Assembly (NCBI GenBank): GCA_029262235.1
Contig: JAJCZU010000002.1
Location: forward strand, 310,001 to 374,000
Source of the DNA: Candidatus Eiseniibacteriota bacterium
GTDB lineage: Bacteria; Orphanbacterota; Orphanbacteria; Orphanbacterales; Orphanbacteraceae
DNA: 64,000 nucleotides
Direction: 5' to 3'
The notes under the pieces are model-generated. The model ran no database searches and was not told the DNA's origin. It saw only the letters and a program-made list of their open reading frames with translations. Shown here one piece after another: positions 1-8,538 of the stretch (its first letter is position 1; each line of letters begins with the position of its first letter). The position numbers were made by a program, and so were the translations under genes.

Positions 1-1191
1 GGCGCGAGCACGGAAACGCTCGAACAGGCCGGAATCGAGAAAGCCGACCTCTTTATCGCCGTCACGAACCAGGACGAGGTCAACCTCGTGGCCTGTCTGC
101 TGGCCACCCAGTACAACGTGGGGCGCAAGATCGCGCGCGTCCGGTCGCTCGAATATCACGGCGGCAAGAGCCGGCTCGACGCCGGCGACTTCGGCATCGA
201 TCTTCTCATCAACCCCCAGCGGGTCGTGGCCGAGGAAATCGTGGACGCCGTCCGCTATACCAGCGCGAACGAAGTCTCCGAGTTCGCGGACGGCCGCATC
301 GTGTTTCTCGGCTATTCCATCGAGGAGAACAGCCCGGTGCAGGGCGTCGCTCTGAGCGACCTCGGCGAGATCCGCGGCATGTACCCCATCGTAATTGCCG
401 CGATCGACCGCAACGGGGAGACGATCATTCCCCGCGGCGACGATCGGATCGAAAAGGGCGATATCGTTTTTTTCGTCTGCAACAAGCGCGACCTTCCGTC
501 GGTTCGCTATCTCTTCGGCGTCGAGGCACGGGAAACGCGAAAGATCTTTCTGCTCGGAGGCGGTGGCGTCGGGCTGGCCGTCGCGCGGCTCCTTCACACC
601 TCCGGCTACGAGGTCAAGTTGATCGAGCAGAACGCCGATCGATGCAACGAACTGGCCGATGAGCTCGAAGGCGTTCTCATTCTGAACGCGGGCGCGACGG
701 ATATCGAAACGATGCTGACCGAGGGGATCGATGAAGCGGACGTGTTCATCGCCGTCACGAACGACGACCAGACGAACATTCTGAGCTCGCTTCTCGTGAA
801 GCGGCACGGCACGAAGCGCGTGATCGCCCTCGTCGATCAGCCCGAGCTGCTGCCGCTTGCGACTTCGATCGGGGTCGACGTAGCCATCAGTCCGCGCCTT
901 GCCACCGCGAGCGCGGTGCTCCGCTACGTGCGAAGCGGCGAAGTGCTGAAAGTGGCGCCTGTGGATCACGGGAACGCGGAAGTGCTCGAGGTCGTGATTC
1001 CCGAGAACAGCAAACTCGTCGGAAAGAAACTGATGGATGTCCGGTTCCCCGAAGGGGCGATCGTGGGCGCGATCATGCGCGGACAGGATGCTCACATTCC
1101 GGACGGCGCCGACATGCTGGAGCGAGGGGATCGCCTGATCGTCTTCGCGCTGCCGTCGGCCACGAAGAAAGTCGAACGATTCCTTTCCTGA
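1..1191 (+). CDS. trkA: TrkA, potassium uptake regulatory subunit (5' end missing)
   Basis: Cytoplasmic NAD(H)-binding RCK protein that gates the TrkH channel encoded next. The frame is open from base 1 (reads GASTETLEQAGIEKADLFIA), so the gene enters from the left edge; a GTG at 88 is internal. About 396 residues are present against roughly 450-460 for the family, so the first Rossmann glycine motif is lost. The second RCK domain is intact, with its glycine-rich LLGGGGVG loop near visible residue 184 and a C-terminal TrkA_C segment ending at SATKKVERFLS. TrkH begins 7 bp after the stop, so the two are co-transcribed. Confidence 0.95.
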   Translation, partial: GASTETLEQAGIEKADLFIAVTNQDEVNLVACLLATQYNVGRKIARVRSLEYHGGKSRLDAGDFGIDLLINPQRVVAEEIVDAVRYTSANEVSEFADGRIVFLGYSIEENSPVQGVALSDLGEIRGMYPIVIAAIDRNGETIIPRGDDRIEKGDIVFFVCNKRDLPSVRYLFGVEARETRKIFLLGGGGVGLAVARLLHTSGYEVKLIEQNADRCNELADELEGVLILNAGATDIETMLTEGIDEADVFIAVTNDDQTNILSSLLVKRHGTKRVIALVDQPELLPLATSIGVDVAISPRLATASAVLRYVRSGEVLKVAPVDHGNAEVLEVVIPENSKLVGKKLMDVRFPEGAIVGAIMRGQDAHIPDGADMLERGDRLIVFALPSATKKVERFLS

Positions 1192-1198
1192 GCAACCC

Positions 1199-2638
1199 AT
1201 GAATGTAAACGCAACTCTGAAAGCGCTCGGCGCGCTTCTGCTCTTCCTCGGGTTCATGCTGCTGACGCCGCTCCCGTTCTCCCTGTATTTCAAAGATGGT
1301 GCGGCCTACTCGTTTCTCCTCTCGGCAGTGGCCGCATTCGCCGCGGGCGCCGGGCTTTACTTCGCGATCCCGGGACCGATTCGCCTCAGCCATCGCGAAG
1401 GGTTCGCGATCGTTTCTCTCGGCTGGGTCGCGTTTGCCGTTTTCGGATCGCTCCCGTTCATGCTTTCCGGCGAGATCCCGCACCCGGTGGACGCGTTCTT
1501 CGAAGCGATGTCGGGCATCTCTACGACCGGCGCTACGGTGATCACGAACCTCGAACCCATCGCGAAGAGTATTCTCTTCTGGCGGGCCACGCTTCACTGG
1601 ATGGGGGGGATGGGGATCATCGTGCTTACGATTGCGGTGCTCCCGTTCCTGGGTGTCGGGGGGATGCAGCTCTTTCAGGCCGAAGTGCCGGGACCGACCG
1701 CCGATCGCCTGAGCCCGCGTATCCAGGACACCGCGAAGCTTCTCTGGGGCGTCTACTTCATATTCACGCTGGCCGAACTCCTGCTTCTGATGCTCGGGGG
1801 GATGTCGTTTTTCGAAGCCATCTGTCATGCGTTCGCCACGATGGCGACAGGCGGCTTTTCAACCGAGAACGCGAGCCTCGGCGGCTTCGACAGCGCGTAT
1901 CTGCAGTTCATCGTTGTCCTTTTCATGTTCCTCGCGGGGATCAACTTTTCGCTGCACTTCTATGCGCTGCGGGGCGCGGTCGGCAACTACTGGAAGAGTT
2001 CGGAGCTCAAGTTCTATCTCACGATCGTCGGCGCTTCGTTCGTCGTCGTGTTTCTCGGGAACGTGGCCGCCTACGAGTCGCATTTCCGAAACGCGCTCGA
2101 CTCGGCATTTCAGGTCATCGCGATCATTACGACAACGGGGTTCGTGACCGCCGACTATGAACTCTGGCCCGTGCTCAGCCAGTACGTACTCGTGTTTCTG
2201 ATGCTGCTCGGCGGCTGCGCGGGCTCTACCGCGGGGGGGATGAAGTGCGTCCGGCTGCTCCTTCTCATGAAGCACGCCTACCATCAGATCTTCCTGAACA
2301 TTCACCCGCGCGGCGTCCGCAACCTCAAGATCGATCACAAGACCGTGCCGAACGAAGTCATTCAGGGCGTGCTCGGATTCTTTGCGCTCTACATCGGGAT
2401 TTTCGTCGGTGGATCGATGGTCATGGCCTTTCTCGGACTCGACTTCATGACAGCCGCCGGTTCCGTGATCGCGTGTCTCGGGAACGTCGGGCCGGGGCTC
2501 GGCGAGGTAGGGCCGACCGACAACTTCGCACAGATTCCTGCTCTCGGAAAGCTCGTGCTGGCGGGGCTCATGCTGCTCGGTCGTCTCGAGATCTTCACGC
2601 TGATCGTGCTCGCTTTTCCGTCGTTCTGGAAGCGCTGA
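1199..2638 (+). CDS. trkH: TrkH potassium channel subunit
   Basis: Inner-membrane potassium-translocating subunit of the Trk system, 479 residues, normal for the family. The four pore loops are visible in order: STTGATV (about residue 105), MATGGFST (about 213), TTTGFVTAD (about 310) and CLGNVGPG (about 425). Each carries the selectivity-filter glycine. Multiple hydrophobic helices lie between them. It follows trkA by 7 bp and is regulated by TrkA binding nucleotide. No separate promoter is evident. Confidence 0.96.
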   Translation: MNVNATLKALGALLLFLGFMLLTPLPFSLYFKDGAAYSFLLSAVAAFAAGAGLYFAIPGPIRLSHREGFAIVSLGWVAFAVFGSLPFMLSGEIPHPVDAFFEAMSGISTTGATVITNLEPIAKSILFWRATLHWMGGMGIIVLTIAVLPFLGVGGMQLFQAEVPGPTADRLSPRIQDTAKLLWGVYFIFTLAELLLLMLGGMSFFEAICHAFATMATGGFSTENASLGGFDSAYLQFIVVLFMFLAGINFSLHFYALRGAVGNYWKSSELKFYLTIVGASFVVVFLGNVAAYESHFRNALDSAFQVIAIITTTGFVTADYELWPVLSQYVLVFLMLLGGCAGSTAGGMKCVRLLLLMKHAYHQIFLNIHPRGVRNLKIDHKTVPNEVIQGVLGFFALYIGIFVGGSMVMAFLGLDFMTAAGSVIACLGNVGPGLGEVGPTDNFAQIPALGKLVLAGLMLLGRLEIFTLIVLAFPSFWKR

Positions 2639-2745
2639 GAGACCGAAGCCGCGCCCTGTTCCGCCATTTTTCGTTGCGCGGACGGCCCTTATCTCGCACA
2701 CTGGAACAGGAAATATCCAGTAACTCCAACTGCCGAAAGAGATCC

Positions 2746-4659
2746 ATGGGCGAACAGGACGTAAAGTCCGCCGGCGGACACGAGGCACGACGCGCCTTCA
2801 TGAAGGCGCTTCTGAACGATCTGCGCGCTTTCGAGCACATGCTCGAGGCCGGCATGATCGAGTCCGGCGTGCGCCGGATCGGAGCCGAGCAGGAGATGTT
2901 CCTCGTGGACTCCGCCTGGCAGCCGTCCGCCTCCGCCGTCCAGATTCTCGAAGCGATGGGCGATCCCCATTTCACGACGGAACTCGCGCAGTTCAACCTG
3001 GAGTTCAACCTCGACCCGCTCGTGTTCGGCGGCGATTGTCTGAGCCGCATGGAAACGCAACTGAACGCGCTGCTCGACAAAGTACGGGCGGCGGCATCGA
3101 ACCTCGGAACGCAGATCGTTCTCGCGGGCATTCTGCCGACGCTGCGCCAGTCGCACCTCGGCATCGAGAACATGACGCCGAACCCCCGATATTACGCGCT
3201 GAACGATGCCCTTACTTCGCTCCGCGGTTCGGACTACGATCTGCGCATCAAGGGCGCGGATGAAATCCTCGTACGCCACAACTCGGTCATGTACGAAGCG
3301 TGCAACACGAGCTTTCAGGTCCACTTTCAAACGGGCCCGGACGAGTTCGCGAAGCTTTATAATGTAGCGCAGGCGGTCACGCCTCCCGTGATGGCGGCCG
3401 CCACGAACTCGCCGATCCTGTTCGGGCGCCGGCTCTGGAAGGAAACGCGGATCGCGCTCTTCCAGCAGGCCGTCGACACGCGCAGCAGCGGCAGCCACGC
3501 GCAGGAGCGGGAAGCGCGCGTTACGTTCGGGCGTCGCTGGCTCGACGAATCGGTGCTCGAAATCTTCCGCGAGGATATTGCGCGGTTCCGCGTCGTGCTG
3601 AGTTCGGATCAGTCGGACGATCCGTTTGCGGATCTGGCCAAAGGCATTGCTCCGCAGCTCCGGGCGCTCCGGCTTCACAACGGCACCGTTTATCGCTGGA
3701 ACCGCCCCTGTTACGGCATTCTCGACGGCGTTCCCCATATCCGGATCGAAAACCGCGTTCTCCCTGCCGGGCCGAGCATCCTCGACGAAGTCGCGAACGC
3801 CGCGTTCTGGTTCGGGCTGATGTCGGGAGTTTCGGACGAGTATCCCGATATTGCGAAGGTCCTCGATTTCGACGACGTGCGGAGCGATTTCACCGCCGCC
3901 GCCCGGCTCGGGCTCGACGCCCAGCTTTCGTGGGTCGAGAAGAAGTCGGTCCCTGCCGAAGAACTGATCTGCAAAGTCTTTCTGCCGCTCTCGCGTGAAG
4001 GTCTCAAGTCGCGCGGGATCGATTCGAGTTCGATCGACCGCTATCTGGGTGTGATCGAGGAACGAGTGGACGCCAAGAAAACCGGGGCTCACTGGACCAT
4101 GGGGTCGCTTTCCGCTCTCAAGGGATCACTCGGCGACCGCCTCACGGCGATTACGGCATCGATGGTGCGGAACCAGAAAGAGGGGACGCCGGTTGCCCAG
4201 TGGAAGCCGGCCTGCTTCGAAGACAGCGGCGCCTGGCGCCATAACTTCCTGCGGGTCGAACAGCTCATGCGGACCGACATCTTCACCGTGAACGAGGAAG
4301 AGATCGTGGATCTGGTCGCGAACCTGATGGACTGGGAAAAGATTCGCCACGTGCCTGTCGAAGACAATCAGAACCGGCTCGTGGGGCTCGTGTCCCATCG
4401 TTCCCTGCTTCGTTACCTTGCCAGCGAGCGACGTTCGAAGGACGAGTCGGTGCCGGTGCGCGAGATCATGCAGAAGAACCCGATCACCACCAGTCCCGAC
4501 GCCAGTACTCTCGAGGCCATGGAAGTCATGCGCCGTGCCCGGATCGGTTGCCTGCCCGTTGTGCGGGAGGGCCATCTCGTCGGACTTCTGACCGAGCGCG
4601 ACTTCATGGAGATCGCGGGTCAGCTGATCGAAGAGAAGCTGCGGGAAAGCAGCGGATAG
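2746..4659 (+). CDS. Glutamate-cysteine ligase (GCS2)-like protein with C-terminal CBS pair
   Basis: 637 residues. Residues about 15-490 look like a GCS2-type ATP-dependent carboxylate-amine ligase: an RRIGAEQEMFLVD segment near residue 45, LEFNLDP near 88, and RIENRVLPAGP near 335. Residues about 505-630 form two CBS domains (LMRTDIFTV and IMQKNPITTSPDASTLEAM), which usually sense adenine nucleotides. The family joins an amino acid to a glutamate carboxylate; the substrate here is unknown. The ATG at 2746 is chosen because it follows an AGAG element and starts the conserved region; a longer frame from 2245 would run inside trkH. An AstE/AspA-like gene follows after 11 bp. Confidence 0.8.
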   Translation: MGEQDVKSAGGHEARRAFMKALLNDLRAFEHMLEAGMIESGVRRIGAEQEMFLVDSAWQPSASAVQILEAMGDPHFTTELAQFNLEFNLDPLVFGGDCLSRMETQLNALLDKVRAAASNLGTQIVLAGILPTLRQSHLGIENMTPNPRYYALNDALTSLRGSDYDLRIKGADEILVRHNSVMYEACNTSFQVHFQTGPDEFAKLYNVAQAVTPPVMAAATNSPILFGRRLWKETRIALFQQAVDTRSSGSHAQEREARVTFGRRWLDESVLEIFREDIARFRVVLSSDQSDDPFADLAKGIAPQLRALRLHNGTVYRWNRPCYGILDGVPHIRIENRVLPAGPSILDEVANAAFWFGLMSGVSDEYPDIAKVLDFDDVRSDFTAAARLGLDAQLSWVEKKSVPAEELICKVFLPLSREGLKSRGIDSSSIDRYLGVIEERVDAKKTGAHWTMGSLSALKGSLGDRLTAITASMVRNQKEGTPVAQWKPACFEDSGAWRHNFLRVEQLMRTDIFTVNEEEIVDLVANLMDWEKIRHVPVEDNQNRLVGLVSHRSLLRYLASERRSKDESVPVREIMQKNPITTSPDASTLEAMEVMRRARIGCLPVVREGHLVGLLTERDFMEIAGQLIEEKLRESSG

Positions 4660-4670
4660 ACCAACACATC

Positions 4671-5834
4671 ATGGGCGAACGTATCATCGGCAGCTACCAC
4701 ACCGGGCTTCCCGGGCGCACATTTCTGGGCGTGGGAGGACTTCACGGGAACGAACCCGCGGGAGGCCTTGCGCTCAGCCGCGTAATCAACACACTCCGCG
4801 AACAATCGATACCCGTGCGCGGTCGCATCGTCGCGCTTTCGGGACACCTGGAAGCGCAGGCGCGCCACGTGCGTTTCATCGATGAAGATCTGAACAGGCT
4901 GTGGACGCCGGAGCGCGTGGCGCGCATCGTCGCCGGCGAGATCAGGACCGCGGAGGAACGGGAAGCGAGCGAACTCCTTGCTGCGTTCGAAACCGTGTTC
5001 GACGAAGCCGACGACGAAGTCATCTTCATGGATCTGCACACGACGTCCGCCGACGGGGACCCGTTCACTTTCGTAGGCGACACGCTTCGCAATCGCGAGC
5101 TCGCGCGCGACTTTCCCGTGCCCCTCATTTTCGGCCTCGAAGAGCAGCTCGACGGCGGGCTCACCGAATACCTCGGCAATCGCGGCTGCCGCACGATCGG
5201 ATTCGAAGGCGGGCAGCACGACGACCCTGCTGCGGTCGAATACAACGAAGCCGCGATCTGGATCGTGCTGACGACCGCCGGCATCGTTTCACGCGACCGC
5301 GTACCGCGCTATCAGGAGCTCGTGAGCAAACTGCGCGGCGCGACCGAGGGAAAGCCGTCGGTTCTCGAAATTCGTTATCGCTACCCGATTCACGTGCGCG
5401 AAGATTTCGAAATGCTGCCCGGATTTCGCAATTTCCAGCGCGTGAAACGGGATCAGCTCCTTGCGCGCGATCAAGGGTCGGAGGTGCGCGCCGAAGAGAC
5501 CGGCCGGATTCTGCTGCCGCTCTATCAGGCGCTCGGTACGGACGGCTTCTTCATCTCGCGCCCGTTCAACGCTTTCTGGCTCAGCGTCTCGGCCATGCTT
5601 CGCAAACTCCACTTCGACCGATGGGTCGTCCGCTTTCCCGGAGTCGGTCCCGAACCGGACTCGAATTACGTGCGCGTCGACCCGAGTGTCGCGCGCTGGT
5701 ACGTGATCGAAATCTTTCATCTGCTCGGCTTTCGCAAACATCGCCCGCGTGACGGCGTTCTGATCCTGTCGCGTCGCAAGTACGATCTGGAGGCGCCGTC
5801 GCGCGTCGAACCGCTGACGGGGGACATGCACTGA
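4671..5834 (+). CDS. Succinylglutamate desuccinylase/aspartoacylase-family zinc hydrolase
   Basis: 387 residues, cytoplasmic. Zinc-binding signatures of the M14-like AstE/AspA family are present: GLHGNEPAGG (His25, Glu28) and DLHTTS (His123). The family cleaves N-acyl or amide bonds of glutamate or aspartate derivatives. It has about 60-100 extra C-terminal residues compared with AstE, including an Arg/Lys-rich end (FRKHRPRDG). It sits between a GCS2-like ligase and a bacilliredoxin and overlaps the latter by one base (TGATG), so the three are probably one operon. The natural substrate cannot be read from sequence. Confidence 0.8.
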   Translation: MGERIIGSYHTGLPGRTFLGVGGLHGNEPAGGLALSRVINTLREQSIPVRGRIVALSGHLEAQARHVRFIDEDLNRLWTPERVARIVAGEIRTAEEREASELLAAFETVFDEADDEVIFMDLHTTSADGDPFTFVGDTLRNRELARDFPVPLIFGLEEQLDGGLTEYLGNRGCRTIGFEGGQHDDPAAVEYNEAAIWIVLTTAGIVSRDRVPRYQELVSKLRGATEGKPSVLEIRYRYPIHVREDFEMLPGFRNFQRVKRDQLLARDQGSEVRAEETGRILLPLYQALGTDGFFISRPFNAFWLSVSAMLRKLHFDRWVVRFPGVGPEPDSNYVRVDPSVARWYVIEIFHLLGFRKHRPRDGVLILSRRKYDLEAPSRVEPLTGDMH

Positions 5835-6196
5835 TGCGCACATCCGATCATGTACTTCCCGCCGACCCCGCTGCGGCGCTCACGACGCTGAGAGATCTGT
5901 CGAAGGATCGTGCGGTGCTCGTGTTCAAGCGAAGCGGCCGGTGCGGAATCAGCCACTGGGCGGAGTCGGAACTGGAGCAGTTTCTTCAGTCATACAAGGG
6001 CACGCTTCCCGAGCTCGTTTTTATCGACGTGCTGAAGGAGCGCTCGCTCGCGCGCGGCCTTACCGCGGAACTCGACCTCACGCACCAGTCGCCCCAGGCG
6101 CTTCTTTTTGCAGACGGGGAACTGAAATGGGCGCAAAGTCATCACGGACTCGATTCGGACGGATTCTCAGAAGCCATGGACAACCTGGCGCGTTGA
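5834..6196 (+). CDS. ytxJ: Bacilliredoxin-like protein YtxJ
   Basis: 120-residue thioredoxin-fold protein with a single active cysteine (Cys37) in FKRSGRCGIS, matching the KHSxxCPIS-type monothiol site of the YtxJ family. These proteins are linked to removal of bacillithiol from mixed disulfides. No signal peptide is present, so it is cytoplasmic. It overlaps the upstream hydrolase by one base and is probably the last gene of a GCS2-like/hydrolase/YtxJ operon, which suggests that operon concerns thiol or glutamyl-compound metabolism (inference). Confidence 0.85.
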   Translation: MRTSDHVLPADPAAALTTLRDLSKDRAVLVFKRSGRCGISHWAESELEQFLQSYKGTLPELVFIDVLKERSLARGLTAELDLTHQSPQALLFADGELKWAQSHHGLDSDGFSEAMDNLAR

Positions 6197-6207
6197 CTTT
6201 CGGCCGG

Positions 6208-7011
6208 ATGCGCATCCCCGTCCCCACGCTTCGCGCGATCCTCGCGGTTCCCGTTGTCTTTTCGTTCTCTGCGATCCTCGTACCTTTCCTGCTTCTGTTT
6301 CTCGATTGCGGACGCGAAACGAAAGAGAGCGTGTTCGTCTTCGCCGCCGCCTCGCTCACCCGTCCTCTTCGCGAGGTCGCCACTCTTTACGAATCACGTT
6401 ACCCGCACGAACGAATCGATCTGCAGTTCGCGGGCTCCCACGTTCTGGCCGCGCAGATTCGCGACGGAGCTCCGGCCGATCTGTATCTGGCGGCCGGCAG
6501 GGAGGCGCTGGCGGCGTTGCCGGAGAAGGCGCGCGCTTCGGAGCCGCTGCTGTTCGCGGAGTCCCGTCTTGCCTGGGTGTTCCGGAAGGGGCTCATGAGG
6601 CCCGCAAGCGTCACGGACTGGCTGCGGGAAGACGGCGGAACGCTTGTGATCGGCGTCAAAGACGTACCGGTGGGGCACTACGCGCGCACATATCTCGCGC
6701 GCCTCATGCCGGAAGAAGTGTGGGGCCGGCGGGTCGTGAGCCATGAGGCGGACGTCCGCTCCGTGTGGGGGAAAGTGATGCTCGGCGAGGCGGATGCGGG
6801 TATCGTCTACACGACGACGCCGGACGAAGGGCACGAGCTTACGGTGGTATCCGTGCCCGACTCACTCGGCCCGCGCGTCGAGTACCTCGCGGTTCTGCTC
6901 GAGAACGGCCGGAACGCGGCGGGGGCGGCTCGTTTTCTCGCATTTCTTACAGGAGAGGAGGGACGCGTGATCCTCGCGAAGAACGGTCTCGCACTCGGAG
7001 CATCACAGTGA
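6208..7011 (+). CDS. modA: Molybdate ABC transporter substrate-binding protein ModA
   Basis: 267 residues, exported. An N-terminal hydrophobic segment (about residues 10-32) ends at FLDCGRE, which may be a weak lipobox. The mature protein begins FVFAAASLTRPLREV, the typical ModA opening, with GSHVLAAQI and GAPADLYLAA motifs that form the oxyanion site. It captures molybdate or tungstate for ModB and ModC. The ATG at 6208 is chosen as first codon; an in-frame TTG at 6193 is possible. Its stop overlaps modB by 4 bp (GTGA). Confidence 0.9.
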   Translation: MRIPVPTLRAILAVPVVFSFSAILVPFLLLFLDCGRETKESVFVFAAASLTRPLREVATLYESRYPHERIDLQFAGSHVLAAQIRDGAPADLYLAAGREALAALPEKARASEPLLFAESRLAWVFRKGLMRPASVTDWLREDGGTLVIGVKDVPVGHYARTYLARLMPEEVWGRRVVSHEADVRSVWGKVMLGEADAGIVYTTTPDEGHELTVVSVPDSLGPRVEYLAVLLENGRNAAGAARFLAFLTGEEGRVILAKNGLALGASQ

Positions 7012-7805
7012 CCATGCTCTCGTCAACGCGGTCACCGCTCACGACTCTGTTCCGCGCGCTCGCCGGCATCCTCGTGCTCTTTCTGCTGCTGCCGCTGATT
7101 GCCGCGACGCTCCGGCTTCCGTGGGGGAGCATCGGCCGCTATCTGTCCGCGCCCGCGTTTCGTGAAGCGCTGTTTCTATCGTTCCTCGTTTCGACGATCG
7201 CACTCGTTCTCGTTGTCCTGCTCGGTTTTCCGCTTGCGTGGATTCTGGCGCACATGAAGGAGGGCCGCGCGGGACTGCTGCGCACTCTCGTAACGCTGCC
7301 GATGGTGCTGCCTCCGGTCGTGGCCGGTGTCGTTCTATTGTCGGCGTTCGGGAGAGAGGGATTGCTGGGCCCGCTGCTCGGCCTGCTGCAGATACAGATT
7401 CCGTTTCACATGAGCGGCGCGGTGCTTGCGGCCACGTTCGTGAGCGCGCCCTTTTTCGTGCTGACGGTAGAAGCCGGGCTGCGCGCGCTCGATCCCGGAC
7501 TCGACGGCGCGGCTGCCACACTCGGCGCGCGCGACTTCCGCATTCTGACGCGCATCACGATTCCGCAGCTCATCCCTTCGCTCGCCAGCGGTGCCGCGCT
7601 CAGCTGGGCGCGTGCTCTCGGCGAGTTCGGCGCCACGATCACGTTTGCGGGGAACGTGCGCGGGCGCACGCAGACATTGCCGCTTGCCGTTTACGAGATC
7701 CTGCAGACCGACTACGATGGGGCGATGGTCGCGAGCTTCGTACTGCTCGCGATCTCTCTGCTGGTACTCGTTTCGTTTCGCAGAAAATGGGGGAGGGGTG
7801 CATGA
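7008..7805 (+). CDS. modB: Molybdate ABC transporter permease ModB
   Basis: 265 residues with about five or six transmembrane helices. The permease EAA-type loop is visible: GARDFRILTRITIPQLIPSL followed by GEFGATITFAGN. The GTG at 7008 is preferred over the ATG at 7014 because a GGAG element lies 7 bases upstream of the GTG and it gives a 4-bp coupling overlap with modA. It overlaps modC by 4 bp (ATGA). Confidence 0.92.
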   Translation: MTMLSSTRSPLTTLFRALAGILVLFLLLPLIAATLRLPWGSIGRYLSAPAFREALFLSFLVSTIALVLVVLLGFPLAWILAHMKEGRAGLLRTLVTLPMVLPPVVAGVVLLSAFGREGLLGPLLGLLQIQIPFHMSGAVLAATFVSAPFFVLTVEAGLRALDPGLDGAAATLGARDFRILTRITIPQLIPSLASGAALSWARALGEFGATITFAGNVRGRTQTLPLAVYEILQTDYDGAMVASFVLLAISLLVLVSFRRKWGRGA

Positions 7806-8479
7806 GTCTCGCCGTCGACATCCGCGCGCAGCGCGGCACGTTCACGCTCGACGTGGCGTTCGAGTGCCCTGCCGGCGGGCGCGTGGCGATCCTCGGGCGG
7901 AACGGGTCCGGCAAGACGAGCCTCGTGCACGCGATCGCGGGACTTCTTCCGATCGAAAGCGGCTCGATCCGGTTCGGGGAGGAAACGTGGCTCGACAGCG
8001 AGAACCGTATCTTCGTGGCGCCGCCCGGGCGCAGCATCGGCGTGCTCTTCCAGGAACTCCGGCTCTTTCCTCATCTCACCGTGCTCGACAACATCATGTT
8101 CGGCCTTCGAGCGCGGGGGATTGCACCTCGTGAGGCGAAGGCCGAGGCCGAAAAATGGCTTCAGGAGGTGGGGCTTTCGGATCGGGCGAAACTGCTCCCC
8201 ACGACTCTTTCCGGAGGCGAAGCGCAGCGGGTCGCGCTCGTGAGGGCGATGGCCACGCGCCCGCAGATACTGCTGCTCGACGAACCGCTGGCGAGTATCG
8301 ATCAGGAGCTCCGGGCCCCCACGCTCCTGCTGATCAGGAACCTCGTCCGCGAGTACGAGGGGACCGTGCTGCTCGTGACCCACGACCCCGATCTCGCATC
8401 CTCGTTCGTGGACCGCTACATACTGCTCGAAAACGGTCGTATTCGCGGCCAGGGGCCCGTTTCCGACCTCGAAGCCTGA
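7802..8479 (+). CDS. modC: Molybdate ABC transporter ATP-binding protein ModC (short form)
   Basis: 225-residue ABC ATPase with Walker A GRNGSGKTS, signature LSGGEAQRVAL, Walker B LLLDEPLASID and the switch His in VTHD. It energises ModAB. E. coli ModC has about 350 residues because of a C-terminal TOBE (Mop) domain that binds molybdate; that domain is absent here and the gene stops soon after the ATPase core. Context with modA and modB makes the assignment firm, though tungstate could be the physiological oxyanion. Confidence 0.88.
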   Translation: MSLAVDIRAQRGTFTLDVAFECPAGGRVAILGRNGSGKTSLVHAIAGLLPIESGSIRFGEETWLDSENRIFVAPPGRSIGVLFQELRLFPHLTVLDNIMFGLRARGIAPREAKAEAEKWLQEVGLSDRAKLLPTTLSGGEAQRVALVRAMATRPQILLLDEPLASIDQELRAPTLLLIRNLVREYEGTVLLVTHDPDLASSFVDRYILLENGRIRGQGPVSDLEA

Positions 8480-8502
8480 CGCCCGCGAGCCCCCGCTCCC
8501 GT

Positions 8503-8531
8503 TTGTTCCATTTCCGGGCCCGGTGTACAAT
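8503..8531 (+). promoter_or_regulatory. Putative sigma70-type promoter for the box-gene block, leaderless geometry
   Basis: TTGTTC (8503-8508), a 17-base spacer, then TACAAT (8526-8531). The -10 box matches the consensus at 5 of 6 positions, the -35 at 3 of 6. The predicted start of transcription (about 8538) falls on or next to the ATG at 8539, so the mRNA would have almost no 5' leader. Position and spacing are seen; activity is inferred. Confidence 0.5.
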
Positions 8532-8538
8532 GGGCGCG

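Noticed and set aside
2245-2745. Longer N-terminus for the GCS2-CBS protein
   Set aside because: The extra frame runs inside trkH and has no conserved sequence; the ATG at 2746 begins the family-like region.
8155-8538. Upstream extension of the MDR dehydrogenase frame
   Set aside because: It overlaps modC in another frame and the product is low-complexity Arg-rich sequence; MKAVVIRKHGG is the normal start.
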